A stretch of DNA of 64,000 nt from Cryptomeria japonica (GCF_030272615.1 NC_081411.1:209218244-209282243), one strand, 5' to 3'; positions 1 to 13,039 are shown, numbered from the stretch's first letter. Notes: generated from the letters alone by a model not told the origin. Numbers and translations: made by a program.

Positions 1-1719
1 ATGTCCTGCATTTTTATGCCATAATGAGAACTTAGGAATTGGGTATGGGCTTCCATCAGCAACGTAAAACACTTAAAAGGCAAAAATTTCAGTTACACGC
101 TTTGGTATTTGGAAAATTATGACTGAGTTGTTTTGGGTATTTGTCTCCCTTAAAGTGTCTTCTTTACTCTAAACTGTCAATATCATGAGCACCACTCCTC
201 TTACTTTTCCACAACTGTCATTTTCTATTTCTATCTTCTACTTCAAAGGGTTTTCTATAGATTGGCAACAAAATATACATTTTTAAGTCTATTTTATGCA
301 TTGAAAATTACTATTGATCAGATGGTATCCCTGCTGAATGCCATAGAATTTATTACTGTTCTATTGTAACCTTTTCTAGCTCATGTTATTATAACTGTCT
401 ATAGGCCTACTGTGTAGAATATATTGAAACAAGTTTCTATCATACTTTGACAAAACTTTCTAAACTGAAACCTCCAACAAATGCTCAAGATGTTGCCAGA
501 ATTTCCGGGCATCAAAATAAGATAAGTTTACCAGGTGCATACCTTGTCTAGCTCTCTCATATATTCCTTCTTCAAAAATTAAATCATCTGCTTCAGCATG
601 TCTCCTCCCAACAAAAATTATCTTCACTCAGATGAAGCGAATACATGTAAAGTATATAACTTGCATAAGATGTCCACCATATAAGCATATCTAGTGGCAG
701 TGAAGCAAACCCTCTTTGACCTCTAAAGAACAGTCACAATTCTGGAAAGGACTTTCTTCTCAATAGAAGGCTTTTCATTAATTTCACAACAATTTTTTTG
801 GATTGCAACAGAAAGGAATAGATTTTACTAGAGTCTGATTCAAGAATCTTTAATAGTTGATCAGGCTTCTCTCAATTGATTTAGCTGATACAAAGAAATA
901 TGTCTTATGGATGAAATCACATTAGACCTACTGATTCTAGTTCTTTTTTAAAAGTAAAAATGTGAATACTTTTTAAAAAATGTGAATACTAATAGGGAAA
1001 GCAAAGCTTCACAGATAACTGAATTTTATGTACATAAAGAGCGAACTGAACTAAGAATCTAACAAAAGACGGGTACAAAATGTTGGTCAACTAAATTTGC
1101 AAATGGGTGAAATACTCCTAACACTGATTATCCTATTGTGTATGACTAAAATAAAAATGGAAAAATGCTATGCTTCTTCCAACAAATTCCTCAACTTTGT
1201 CTCACCCTTACTTCCACTTTAACTTAGGAAATTATTTCAGATTCACGATTCGTTATATCTGTTGTTATTTTCTTAAATTGTTCACATTTAATGTTTACAC
1301 AACCTATTGTATCATTTAGCATTTTAAACTGTGAAAAATTATATTTATGGCAACTGTGATTTTTTAACTAATTGTAATAATGTATTAACAACCTATTAGA
1401 CTGTCAACATTTCATGTTGACAATTAGTGGTCAATTCTAATAGCTTGCAGAAAGTAAACAGTTTAAGCTTTTGGACTTAATATATTCTTTAAAAATTGTG
1501 AGATAAATATATGTTCCTTATATTAATAGGACAAACCATTACTAAGATATTGTGCTCTTCATATGTGAAGCTTACTAATTTTAATCTTGCTCATATTGCA
1601 GGGTTTTAAATGCAAAAACTCAAAGCAAAATGCAAATGCTATATTGAGCGTAGCTGAATTGAAATTAGACAAGAACCTTAAATTGTTTTTTATTAAATCC
1701 TAGAAGTTAAATTGTGACA
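1..1719. other. AT-rich intergenic DNA, no gene seen
   Basis: No reading frame of useful length and no recognisable domain is visible on either strand. The composition is AT-rich with homopolymer runs, as in decayed plant intergenic sequence. Confidence 0.6.
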
Positions 1720-1803
1720 AAATATTTCATGAAATAATTATTAATTTAGAGGTAACTTGCGAAATATTTGATGAAATAATTATTAATTTAGATGTAACTT
1801 GCT
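1720..1803. repeat. 42-bp tandem duplication
   Basis: Two adjacent 42-bp copies begin AAATATTTCATG and AAATATTTGATG and both run through AATAATTATTAATTTAGA to AACTTGC. They differ by only a few bases, which indicates a local duplication. Confidence 0.8.
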
Positions 1804-2398
1804 AAGAGTATGCAAGTGGTAGGTGTAAAGCATTTCAAATAGATGTCCATGCTTAAATTATAATACATCTATATGAACAAGTGTTAATTATGTCAAATTG
1901 TTAATTATTTTATTTATAGGAAAGATTTAATTATTTTTTGGTGCAAATGTTAAATTGTCATAGATTATGTATAATCTATAGTTGGTTTTTATTTGATGCT
2001 TGAAAAAAAAATTCTTTCTTTGTCCATTTGTGCAAATAGATATTATTCTTTGAAATGATCTTTCACACTTCTAGATAGAAGCAATCGAACAAAAAAATTC
2101 ATCAACCTATTGTTAAGTAATTTTATGTCATTATTTCTTCCCTTTTTCAAGATTAAACATCTTTCTTTCATATCTATTGGATATATTGATGGCAAAACCA
2201 CCTTTCTAATATGCTTTAGCTTTTGGTATAACTATATACTCGAGATTTTGAGGGCACTTGTACTTTGTCCATTCAGGCTTTTGGTACATGTTGCTGAACA
2301 TTAAATAGGGAAAAAATAGATTTATTAGTTATAAATATTGCACTTTTATCTCAATTTTCATCTGTCTTAGAATTTGCAAGCTAGAAATCAATTGTTGT

Positions 2399-2570
2399 AC
2401 ACAATCTATTTTCTGCAAAACAACTTTATTATTATTTTTTGTATATTTAACTATTTATGCATGTATTTAACTTGCTCTTATCTATACAAGCTTCTTTACA
2501 CAATCTATTTTCTGCAATATAACTTTAATTCTTTTTTGTATATTTAACTGTTTATGTGCGTATTTAATAT
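2399..2570. repeat. 99-bp tandem duplication, diverged
   Basis: ACACAATCTATTTTCTGCAA recurs at 2399 and 2498. After it both copies carry TTTTTTGTATATTTAACT and then a GTATTTAA tail, with small indels between them. The period is 99 bp. Confidence 0.7.
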
Positions 2571-2958
2571 GTTGTATATATGTATATGATTAATTTACTC
2601 TTTAGTATAAGAACAATTTATAATGATCTAGTTTGTGCTAGATAGTCTCCTTGATATCTTAATTTTGATCCCTTTGATGCTCAACCTATGTATAAACTCT
2701 TAGCATTACCTTTCTCAACCTAACCTTTCTCAACCTATGTGTAAACTCCTGCAAATTTCCTTTCTTCTCTACTTCAACATTGGAACAAATTTCTAACTTT
2801 TAGCAAATGGCAGGAACTCCAGCCGTATCCTCTTGTTCAAATAGTTTTTGAAAAGACTAATTTTATGATGGAATTATAAATAATTAATTATATCTATAAC
2901 ATTATAATTGTAGCTGTAATGCCCAATCCACAAAACTGGTGTGCCTCTTTCCTTTGTT

Positions 2959-3122
2959 GAAGCTCACAGACCTTATTGCTATTTTAATAAAGAATATACA
3001 CATTTTACTTAGCTTTAATTGATCTATTTGAATAGCACTTGAAGCTCACAGACCTTATTGCTATTTTAATAAAGAATATACACATTTTACTTAGCTTTAA
3101 TTGATCTATTTGAATAGCACTT
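2959..3122. repeat. 82-bp perfect tandem duplication
   Basis: Two head-to-tail copies (2959-3040 and 3041-3122) are identical by eye over 82 bp, beginning GAAGCTCACAGACC and ending AATAGCACTT. Perfect identity inside decayed DNA implies a recent event or an assembly duplication. Confidence 0.85.
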
Positions 3123-3460
3123 AACATTATAAAATTTATATTTCAAATATGAAAAATTATTCACCTTAGTCTAAGAAAGTTTAAAGCGAATACATTCAAA
3201 TTTTACTCCACTTTCTTTCTTTATCCTTGCACTTGAATAATAAGAGGAAGGTTTTAAAGACATACTTGAGAATTATAAGATTTTAATGTAATTAATGATC
3301 CAATCGATTTTTAGTGCTGAGAAATTGTAGTAGTAAAAATAAATTCACATAAAAAGTCCAAATAAAATATAGATTATTTTAATAATATTTGAAGTTAAAA
3401 GTTTCTCAAGTTTTAAGAAAAATTTAATGGTTAAATATAAGAAGTTTCACACATTTTATG

Positions 3461-3532
3461 GGTACTTTGAAAATCAATATTTTATCTAAAATTATAGGTA
3501 CTTTGAAAATCAATATTTTATCTAAAATTATA
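3461..3532. repeat. 36-bp perfect tandem duplication
   Basis: GGTACTTTGAAAATCAATAT and the following 16 bases are repeated head to tail at 3461-3496 and 3497-3532. The bases around it (3123-4024) show no gene. Confidence 0.8.
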
Positions 3533-4024
3533 GAAGTTTCCAGCTACCTCCTACCCATTCTGCAAACATCTAAGACCTCCATCAAAAGAGGAATTTGTAA
3601 TTGAATCAAGGATGAATGAAAATATGGACTAATGTGTAAAATTTATCTGTCTTTTGTTTCAGCTCTGTTTTTACTCTGTTTTTATATCTTCTGCATTCCC
3701 CCGCATTCCCTGTTTTCAAATACTGCAGAAGGTGCATTAAGCTGAAGACATAGAGGATGCTTGTAAGATGCCTGAAGAAGATATTTAGATGTTGTCCAAG
3801 AAGAACCAACAGGAGATTGTTGGAGTAAAAGAAAAAGACACATGACAAAGCTGCCAGAGAAAAGGCATCCAAGATAGAAGATGAAATATAGCGGCTAAGT
3901 TGTTGGTTAAAGTAAAAAGACAGTTGCTGGAAATCAAATTATAGTTTTGTAACAAGGTAGCTGGTTGTTGAATCAAGCTATATAAAGCTCCGCTAGGAAC
4001 TCCATATATGTATATGTATGTATG

Positions 4025-5148
4025 TGTAATGTTCGGTCAGGAATCCCAAAGGAATAAACCACACATCTAGGCAATTAAGGGTATTTTTTTTTTTTTAAAG
4101 TATAAATCACAATATAATTCTCTTAAATTAAGCATTTACACAAATCATATAGGAAGCTGATAAATAACATCCAAAACTTAAGATTACATCGACCATAAAA
4201 TACATGGCTTCCAGTAATACATTCAAAGTTAACATCTTAATCAAATACAAGGTTACATAAATTCATTGATACAATTGACCAAATAGGTCTCCAAAGAATA
4301 ATAATCTCCAACATGAGATAGAGCACGAGTCATCTTTGGAATTCTTTTCATCCTGATGATGAATCATGGAGTGTGATTCGAAACGTTATGAAAAAAAATA
4401 CACACAATTGAATCCAGAAAAACAAACTAGTATACATATTTAAATAACTAATTATGCCAATACAAATAAAAGCATTCACTCAATTTTAATAACTATTCAT
4501 ATAATCGGAAGCACGCAAAATGAGGAATGATCAAACGACGACTCATAAAATGAAAATACTAAAGCACCATGACTCACATATCGATCAAATAGGAAAGATG
4601 ACCGACTGACAACACTCACATGAGTGTGACTGCGGGTCAAGTTAGGGTCCAACCACTATCTCCTCCACTCCCATCGGACAAATAAGGTATGCTTAGACCT
4701 ATGAAACTAGGTGGAGTTGATACCCCATACCTACCCGGTACTTGTACCTGCAATGTCTTGCATCAACGAACCACACATGCATATAGACAAATATATAAAT
4801 AGACACTGTATGCACACCAATGAAGGATAATCGTGGCGTTCCATGTCTCACCGGAGTGAGTGAAGGAAAATCATCCCCTCACATCCCATACACTTGCAAA
4901 CATGCAACATATAAATAACACATCGCACATATAAAGTAAAAGTGTCAATCCATGACAATAATCCATAAAAATGACATTAATCAAAAGTACTAAAATACTG
5001 CATGAAAGCATACACCACATATCTAGATAAAGCATAAAATAACATCACATAAAAGTTTGAATAAAGTATAGCAGTAATGTATCCACTAAACAATCAACTG
5101 AAGTCAAACATAAGTACAAAAAAAGTCTGATCGAGAAGGGCTACTACA
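4025..5148. mobile_element. Solo-LTR-like element with TSD
   Basis: The segment begins TGTAATGTTCGG and ends GGGCTACTACA, so it has TG...CA ends in a short imperfect inverted repeat (TGTA...TACA). It is flanked on both sides by GTATG (4020-4024 and 5149-5153), a 5-bp duplication typical of LTR elements. The target is itself a TATG microsatellite, which weakens the TSD argument because the motif recurs there. No gag, protease or polymerase frame lies inside, so a solo LTR or a non-autonomous element is likely. The ends are near-symmetric, so the sense strand is not decided. A hammerhead-like motif lies at 4345-4394 on plus. Confidence 0.55.
4345..4394 (+). ncRNA. Hammerhead-ribozyme-like motif (candidate)
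   Basis: The order matches a minimal type I hammerhead. Stem I 5' arm is TTTTCAT (4345-4351), then CTGATGA (4353-4359), then stem II GAATCA/TGATTC (4361-4366 with 4374-4379, perfect 6 bp, 7-nt loop). GAAAC (4380-4384) and GTT (4385-4387) give a tiny AC/GT stem III and a GUU cleavage triplet. Stem I 3' arm is ATGAAAA (4388-4394), a perfect complement of the 5' arm. Departures from consensus are one extra C before CTGATGA (4352) and one extra T after it (4360). Such very short stem III forms are known from retroelement-borne hammerheads, which act as dimers. Activity is unproven. Confidence 0.35.
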
Positions 5149-5354
5149 GTATGTATGTATATATGTATATATATATGTATATACATATATACATACATAT
5201 ACATATACATATATATATATATACATGCATATATACATACATATACATATATATATACATGCATATATACATACATATACATACATATATACATACATAT
5301 ACATATATACATATATATACATATATACATACATACATACATACATACATATAC

Positions 5355-5387
<33 letters not shown>

Positions 5388-5520
5388 TATATAGATATAT
5401 CTATATATATATACACACAGATATATATGTGTATGTGTGTGTGTATGTATATGTGTGTATGTATGTATGTATGTATACACACACACACAGAGACATACAT
5501 ACATATATATATATATATAT
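5149..5520. repeat. TATG/TATA/ATAC compound microsatellite
   Basis: About 370 bp of alternating purine-pyrimidine repeats (ATAC, ATATAC, CACA, TATG, AT). Both strands show long open frames of Y, I, C, H, V and T only, which are artefacts of the simple repeat. The LTR-like element at 4025 sits at its left edge. Confidence 0.95.
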
Positions 5521-8500
5521 GGAATCTAGAGAGGCGTTTTATTGTCTCTAGAGGATCATTTATAGGTCTTGTCTTTCTATGATAAAGAAGCACTCCAAAT
5601 TGATAGGTTCTTACACAAAATCTGCCATGCTTTCATGGCAAGAAAAATGTAGCCCTAGCTAGAACCCTGTTGGGTGTATTGGTGTATGTTGTACCTCAAG
5701 CTAGACACACTTTGTGTGCCCCTTCACTCTTAATTATTCCTCATTCTATATTACTTTTTTGTGTTTCCCCTTCTCTATTAATTTATGGGTTTAAATAATA
5801 CAACAAAGGTGGTTTCAAAAGTCACACCTTTTTATTATAATAATTATTTAATATGAAAATGGAGCAAGGTAGGATTAGGACAAATATCCACTTTCACACA
5901 AACATTGAAATAAGAAGCCACAAAGTTGAGATTGAATTTGACTAACCATTGTAAAGAGAGTTAAATGATACATTAGGGCTTCTATGCCTTTTTTGCTTTG
6001 GAAATTTTGCAGATTTGAAATAAGGACAAACTAATATTTGGGTACAATATAAATGTAAAATAAAGATGCTATAGTAGACTGATATGCAACAAAATATCTG
6101 CAATAAATATAGAGTTGAATGGGAAATATAGAGGTGCACCTATGACTAAAATCTAGAGCCACATTCACTACAATAGGACACCCAGAGTGCACTGGTCTTT
6201 TGAATTTTGCACACAAATTCAAGTATACACTTCTAGGACCTTTTACTCCACTCTCTTGAAATTTGGTGCAGACTTTGGGGGAATAGGATTCCTAGAGTGT
6301 CTTGGCCCTAGACTAAGTCACCCAAAATGCCCTAGAAGTCCTAGCTTTTCTAGCTTTTCTTCTAGATAAGGACTCGTGTTAGTCTACTGATTATCCCTAG
6401 TTCTCCCTATTTTTGCCAAAATCTTATAGCTACACACAAACAGGGGAAAATGGTGTTGTTGATAGGATTTTTCATAGGTCAAAACTTGGGTTTGGAATCA
6501 ACACTTAAATTGAATTGAAATTGAACAAGAAAAGCTTTCCTTATGATGCAATGTCCTTAGGATAAGTCCTTAATGTGCTAATGTATTAACATGATAAATC
6601 ACATTAAATACATCATGGAATCATACTTGAATATTCCTTGACGTAATTTTCTACTTCTTAAATCAAATCTTATCTTGAAATATTTATCTTAAATTGGAAT
6701 AATAGCATAATGATAGGTTATGATAATGAGATTGGATGAAATGAATTGTGAGGGATGTATTATATAGGGATTTCCCATTAAAATCACCTTTAGACTAACT
6801 TGGAATTATCATATTTTCACATCATATAACTTTGAACTGAATTGAATAGGATAGGACCATCTTATTATCCTTCTAAAATTCAACACAAAAAGTGTGGTAT
6901 TGTGTCAAAAAATTTAGCCATGGTCCTAACTGTTTCAACCAGACTTTTTAGCGATACAAGATAATAGGGTCTTAATGTGAGAATTAAATTTGTGTGACCA
7001 TATATGATGTCTACATGGTGGAAACATATTTTTAGGTTTAAAATAGGGCAAGATGTATGATAAATTAGGGTAAATAAAAGATAAAGGGCACACCTAGAAA
7101 TAAGAGACCAAATAAGGTATGATGATCTATATTAAAGTGGAATAAGACTCGTAATATTAATTAAATATTAATTTAAATCAATAAAGGTCCTATAATTCAT
7201 AGAGGAATGGGAAATGATAAAACAGGTGCTAGTAAAGTATGAAATTGGACACCCTAATTAAAGGTGTACAATTTATAATGCTACAATAATATTTCTTAGT
7301 TACAATGATTTATGTATTCCTCTTTTATAAATTCTTTCATGGGAAATGCCCAATAAAAATTAAAGTAGCTATATGACAAGGTTGGGTGAAATATATTGTA
7401 AATATTATTAATAATATATATATCATAAATGGGTGAAATATTAACTAACTCTTCTTTATGAAATTTAATAGCATTTTCCCAATTTATTATATGAATAGGT
7501 ATATAACATTATATAGAATTATACTACATCTATATTGTTTAATAATTATTTATAAGTATATATGGATAAACGTGAGACTTATTAGATCGTGTAATAATCT
7601 ATTGTTTCACTTTTCATCTCACACATTAATAAATATGAGTTATGCAATATAACAAAAAATAACCAAATATTTATAGAATAAAATGTTTACAACCTTAACA
7701 TCAAATTTTGGGTTCTAAATCAAGCATATATTTTTTATTTTCTCTTTTTGCAATTATCCTTTTGAAGGACAAAAGAAAAACCCAATGAAACAACATTTTT
7801 TGAATAAAAATCTCACAACAAAAAAGATATGATTATGACAAATCACATTCAAACTACAAAGTACAAAAAAGTGCCATAAAAGTCCCAAAATGCTAAAGAA
7901 AGAATACACGGTACCTCACCATTGCATAAGAATGGTGGCACCAGTAGAAGGATAACAAGTATGGGGCAAGTCACCACATGAACCATAAAGAGAGAAAGGT
8001 TGACCCCTTAATGATGATTGACATGTAATCCACAAACACATTTACTCAATGAACCATGCGATTGATTGGATGAGAATATCCTCAACCTCCTATTTATATC
8101 AAACCACACTAAATAAAGTCATATCTAAAACACTTAAAACACAATCAACATAGACACCGATGAAGGGAGTCTAGGAGCAAAACTTGGTTAACTAGACAAT
8201 GACACTATTGATTTATGAGGTAAGAAGTAGGATGAGGGTTTAGTAGCTTCTAGTCCATTCACATAGGGCCAAGTTGATCCTCCAACACAATCTCGAACCT
8301 AGTCAAAATGTCACTCAACCAAGAGGACATAACTCTCCATTGAATAGAAGGATGACAAGTCACTTGCAAGAAATGACACATTTCTTGAGGCAAGGTGACA
8401 TCATAAATTCTAATGTAGGACACTCATCATCATTACAATGGCCTAGGAAGGCTCTCAATATTAAGTGTATCAACTTTCATACAATAGGTCACCCCGAGAA

Positions 8501-9900
8501 ATGGTCAAAAATAGATTTTAGGCAATGAAACCATAAATCGAGATACCCTAGGAACACTAGTGCACAAATGACACACTAGCAATAAGAGATGACACTAGCA
8601 AGCCATGTTACTGTCCCAATTTAGCATTGGTGTCTAGGTTTAATGTTGGTCTCTATCTTTAGTGTCAATGTTATGATAGTGTATTGTAGTTCTATCCTAG
8701 TGCTAGTGTCATGACAAGCAAATATATGCTAGGGATCATTAAATGAGACACTACAAATGTAGAGGAAAAATCCACAAGTGTCCATGATGGTAGATGAGTT
8801 TGAAAATGATAAAAATTGACTTGGGGGAAAAAATCAACAATGAGTCCCCTTGGTGCTAGCACAACCAGAAATGTGAAAGGAGAATATCAGAAGGTTTGTA
8901 GTGACCTTAGGAATACTCCTAATTCTCGAGCTAATAAAAGGGGTGGAAGGACACACAAATATGACACCTTTTGACATTTAGGACACTTTACAAAACTCTA
9001 TAAGAGAGAGTGAATTGATCCAAAAATTTCACAATATCACTTGAAATACAACTAGTACACATAATGAAGGTATGGTGGGTCAAAAATACCACCAAAGATC
9101 AAAACAAGACACCTTAGATTCATTTTCATCACAAAAACATGTTTCTACATATATTTACCATATAAAAGAAGATTGATCAATTCACAAAGCAAAGGTACTT
9201 GGCTCCATCACCAATACACAAAAACTAATTCATAACGAATGAGATATCCCATTTAATTAAATATCCTCTCTAAGGGAGGTCCAATAAGCAATATTAGAGT
9301 TTACATTGCTAATGGACTCAAATGTCATTCAATATAAAACTACATTTCATTGAGTCAACTGAAGAGACTAAATAATGCATAAGAATGTATCTTTGAACAT
9401 CTGAATACAATATCCTTTAGACCTGAATGATGGTATCCATCCACATGCAATGGATAGATTCACTCTCTCCATGCTAGAAAATAGTGACCCAAAAACAACA
9501 CTCACTATTTATATTAAATGTAACTATCCAAAAATATTAAATTAACACCTATGAATAGATTCAGAAAATAATGTACTTTTTAAATTTTGTGTAGAAAAGA
9601 ATCCTTCTATTTGTAAAAAATCAGCATAAGATTAGATAGTGTAATGAAATAACAATTAATTAAAAATTAAAATAAATACAGAGCTTTTTCAATCTTTTGC
9701 GTGCATTTATTCAGAATTGTTATTAATTATGAAAATTTCATATTCCCAAACTGTTCGAATTGAAAGATTTAACCTAGAGTAATAAAATCAATTACATAAC
9801 AGAAGAGTAAACGGTACTTCAAATTGAAGAGTTCGTAAAGAATGCTTGCGGCTGGATACTGAAGCCGAAAGGATATTGCCCCTTCATCTTCCCTTTCTCT
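5521..9900. other. Decayed repeat-derived DNA, no intact gene
   Basis: No intact reading frame is seen. Stretches such as 6180-6380 and 7900-9000 have less extreme AT content and look like old retroelement sequence. Nothing here could be assigned to a family except the weak gag-like stretch at 8274-8528. Confidence 0.5.
8274..8528 (+). pseudogene. Possible decayed gag with broken zinc knuckle
   Basis: The 84-codon frame opens on a non-ATG codon, so it is not a gene by itself. Near its end it reads KCINFHTIGHPEKWSK. That has the spacing of a CX2CX4HX4C retroviral-type zinc knuckle in which the second and fourth cysteines are replaced by F and W. Polar, Q- and R-rich sequence before it fits the C-terminal part of gag. 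No protease or polymerase follows in frame. This is suggestive only. Confidence 0.22.
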
Positions 9901-10022
9901 ACTAATTTCATTGTATTGTGGCTTTAAAAGCTATCAACCCCTCTGCTTCCAAGGTGACCTCAAGAGTGCATATCGTTGTTTGGAAGTGTCTGGGGAAGTT
10001 GATTTCTTTGCTTCTTATATCA

Positions 10023-11003
10023 ATGGATCTCATTAATAGACTTCCCCAAGAAATCATCACAGAGATCCTTATGAGATTACCATACATCTTTCATAAGAGT
10101 CTTAAACAGGTATGCAGAGCTTGGAGGGACATGGTGAGAAATAGCAGCTTCTACGATCGCAGAATTGACTCTGGGCTATCTCAAAAGTTCATATGTTTGC
10201 TCCATCGAACTGGTCTAACAATGTATGACCCTGTACGGGGCTTTTGGCACAGGTCTCCTCCTCTTCCCATTGGCTTTAAACTTGCATTCTCTACTCGTTT
10301 GGTTTGTTGGAGAAGAAAACTTGTCTTCATTGGTTTGAAACGTTATAACAGAGAAACTCGTTCTATATTGGTCTATGATTTTTGCTTTAATCGTTGGCAT
10401 GTAGGCACTGAAATGCCAGAAATGCAATTAATTAAGAGATTTGTATGTTGTGCATCTCCTCAAGGAACTGTGTATGTTGCTGGAGACCGTCTAGCTGCAG
10501 TTTATGATATAAACACTGACGAGTGGGAGCTTCTTCCTCCGATGCCACGCCCAACTGGCCTAGCTTCAGTTTCTTTTACTGGAGGAAAGTTTTATGTTTT
10601 TGATTTACAAAATGATGAGGTCCAAAATTTCGATCCCAACACCGGATTATGGACTCCGACTGATAATATTTCGGGGATTCAACACAAGGAAAACGTTTTA
10701 TATGCATTTGGGAAACTGTTTGTTTTTGGAGGCCAAGAAATAACTGAACATGATTTGGAAAACGGAAATTCGAGACAAGTAATTAGTTTTCGTGAAGTAA
10801 TTCTTTCCAAACCGGGTTCTGCTGCAGTGTGGTGCGATCGAATTGTCTTTGCTGGAGTTTGTTACCACTCTAACGGGAGTTCTCATCGGGTATTGTATAT
10901 GTTAAAAGCTAATGCAGGGGTTTCTGAGAGGTTAATTGCTATCAATCCGGCAGCGGAGTTCCGACAAACAAATGTACTGAGTGTGACTACAGTTGAACTT
11001 TGA
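10023..11003 (+). CDS. F-box/kelch-repeat protein (KFB-like), intact
   Basis: Single-exon gene of 326 codons. I take the ATG at 10023 (MDLINRLPQEI) because the paralogues here start at the equivalent MDF-LPEQIF. The frame is open upstream to a GTG at 9918, which is not a plant start. Residues about 3-45 form an F-box (LPQEIITEILMRLPY...VCRAWRDMV) with the W and CR positions kept. Kelch-type blades follow: FVCCASPQGTVYVAG then AVYDINTDEWELLPPMP at about 137-175, and FYVFDL...QNFDPNTGLW after that. Proteins of this build are substrate adaptors of SCF (Skp1-Cullin1-F-box) ubiquitin ligases. The nearest plant group I recognise is the KFB proteins that target phenylalanine ammonia-lyase, but the substrate here is unknown. 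It is diverged from the other copies in the window and is the only one with no visible lesion. Confidence 0.88.
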   Translation: MDLINRLPQEIITEILMRLPYIFHKSLKQVCRAWRDMVRNSSFYDRRIDSGLSQKFICLLHRTGLTMYDPVRGFWHRSPPLPIGFKLAFSTRLVCWRRKLVFIGLKRYNRETRSILVYDFCFNRWHVGTEMPEMQLIKRFVCCASPQGTVYVAGDRLAAVYDINTDEWELLPPMPRPTGLASVSFTGGKFYVFDLQNDEVQNFDPNTGLWTPTDNISGIQHKENVLYAFGKLFVFGGQEITEHDLENGNSRQVISFREVILSKPGSAAVWCDRIVFAGVCYHSNGSSHRVLYMLKANAGVSERLIAINPAAEFRQTNVLSVTTVEL

Positions 11004-12490
11004 TAGTAATTCTGGAAATCTCGTTTTAAATCTTAAAAATTTGAGAAACTACAGTTTCTTTTAGGGAAGTTCTCAATTGTATTTAGTTAACATTTTAATT
11101 TTTAATTTTTTTATCTGTGATTATATTTGATTATTTCACATTGTTCATTTGATATTTTTTTGTTATTTGTTTTCATAAGAATTAAATTAATTAGAACCAA
11201 TAACTATTAATAAAATTAAATTAAAAAAAAAATTTCAATTGTTTTTAATTAGCATAACATTATATTTACAAATATTATATATCTAAATATTTAAGTTGTT
11301 ATTTTTATTAGGTATAAAATAAAATGTTTATAATTAATTTTACAGTGTAACAATATAAATTTTTTTATAATATTCATTTTAAAATAAATAAATATATACT
11401 TCTAAGATACATGTTATGACGAAGAAAATACCGAGGGTTTAGTGGGATCTACAAATGTGGGTACCCATTCTAAAGTTCCCTACTAATTATCATGTAGGTA
11501 AAAATGAGTTTCCATGGACTTAGAAAAACTAATTGTGTTATCATACATGCAACTATCATAAAATAGGTTCTTGTGATAGTGGGTTCATATTCTAAAATGG
11601 GTATGCATTTGTAATAGATTATCATTTCAAGATTTCAAATCATAATGGGTACCTTTAGGAATGTGTGTGTTTAAGTTTATAATCCTATTAGTAAATAGAC
11701 AACTATTTCTTATGAAAAATCATAATGGTTACCAATTTGAAATGGGTATATGTTTAAGCTAAGGACCTCATTGATAAATACGTACCTATGTTTTATGAAA
11801 TGGGTTCTTAATTCAATTGGAATTTTCAAAAATATTGACACTTGCACTAAAAGAGGACCCATTAACTTGCTTGTACCTTACAAATAAAAAAATAAAATCT
11901 AAAACATTAAATAATGATTTGCATGAGAAACCATTTATATAAGAAAATAATACTAAAAACCAATGAATGTATTATTTAGCAACAAGAGCAAAAGTAGAAA
12001 CACTTGTAGTAGAATTCCAACTCATGTATTAAGCATAATACAACACAATTAATTACAACCTAGCACCATTTTAAAGAGGATTAATACAAAAACATTCTAA
12101 ATAAAAACTTAAAAATACATCTAAATTAAGTAGCAAAATTCCCACATTTGAAATCATGGAAAAACAAATCCATCTAAAAAGTATTATATTTCTTACACTT
12201 TCCATAAATCATATCTCATTCTTGAAAGCAAGCACTCCATTTTAGGCTCCATAATATTCACAAAAGATTATTATGGTATGTCTCATAATCCGTCATAAAA
12301 TTCTAGTTTAACTTCCCTTGAATTCACCATCTAACACATCATAAAATCTATCATAAAATTTATGACCAGGCTTTCCCCTATCTCGTTAAGATACTATTTA
12401 ATTGCATTTCACAATTCAAAATATCTAACACATGACACACCAAGCATTAAGAACTTAAAAAAGGTAGAATCTTAATTTCCATTTACATTA
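11004..12490. other. AT-rich intergenic with weak ~84-bp repeats
   Basis: No gene. Between about 11637 and 11802 two diverged units share AAATCATAATGG(G/T)TACC, then GTTTAAG and a TTATGAAA end, with a period near 80-85 bp. The rest is AT-rich with many small imperfect repeats. Confidence 0.5.
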
Positions 12491-13032
12491 CTTATAAAAT
12501 ATTCTTTTTAGTGATAATTATCTATTTAAAATTCTTTTTGAAATATTAAGACAAATTATTTAAAAATATATATTATCATAGATTAAATTTATATATTACT
12601 ATAATTTTATATAATATTTAATAATATATCAAAAATATTGTTTTTGATAAGATACAATCTTTGAAAAAGATTATATCTTAAACAAAATTACATATAAATA
12701 TTTTACATAATTTTATTTATAATATAATTGTAAAAACCAAAATGGAAAGTGTATATCTCACTAGACATTGACTAATTACTTCCCCTATTTTCAGCAACAC
12801 ATTTTTCTACAATAATCTCAAAATAAACATTAAATTTTATCTATTTAAATAACAAAAATTAATATACCCAATTATTACTCCAATCCAATTCCAAATTGGT
12901 AACATAGATTAATTATCATTTGCTTTAATTCAAGTAATTTGTAACTCTATATGAGATTGCTTTTCATATATGATGTACTCTAAGGGCATTCCCTAACGGT
13001 GTGGCCATTGAATATCAATAAGCATTTGCAAG

Positions 13033-13039
13033 TATAAAA
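13033..13039 (+). promoter_or_regulatory. Putative TATA box of the 13149 F-box gene
   Basis: TATAAAA lies 116 bp before the ATG in the context CAAGTATAAAACAACCCTACAG. The same context with one-base changes precedes the paralogue at 62468 (TATAAAG at 62341). Conservation between copies and the distance support a core promoter. Confidence 0.5.

Noticed and set aside
5094-5593. Several overlapping open frames on both strands
   Set aside because: They are made of Y, I, C, V, H, T and M only and arise from the TATG/AT microsatellite.
8560-8760. Repeated TGACACTAGCA/GTGCTAGTGTCA words, possible hairpin element
   Set aside because: The copies are irregular and too short to define a unit.
9918-10022. 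Upstream extension of the intact F-box/kelch gene
   Set aside because: It opens on GTG, and the family starts at the later MD(L/F) methionine.
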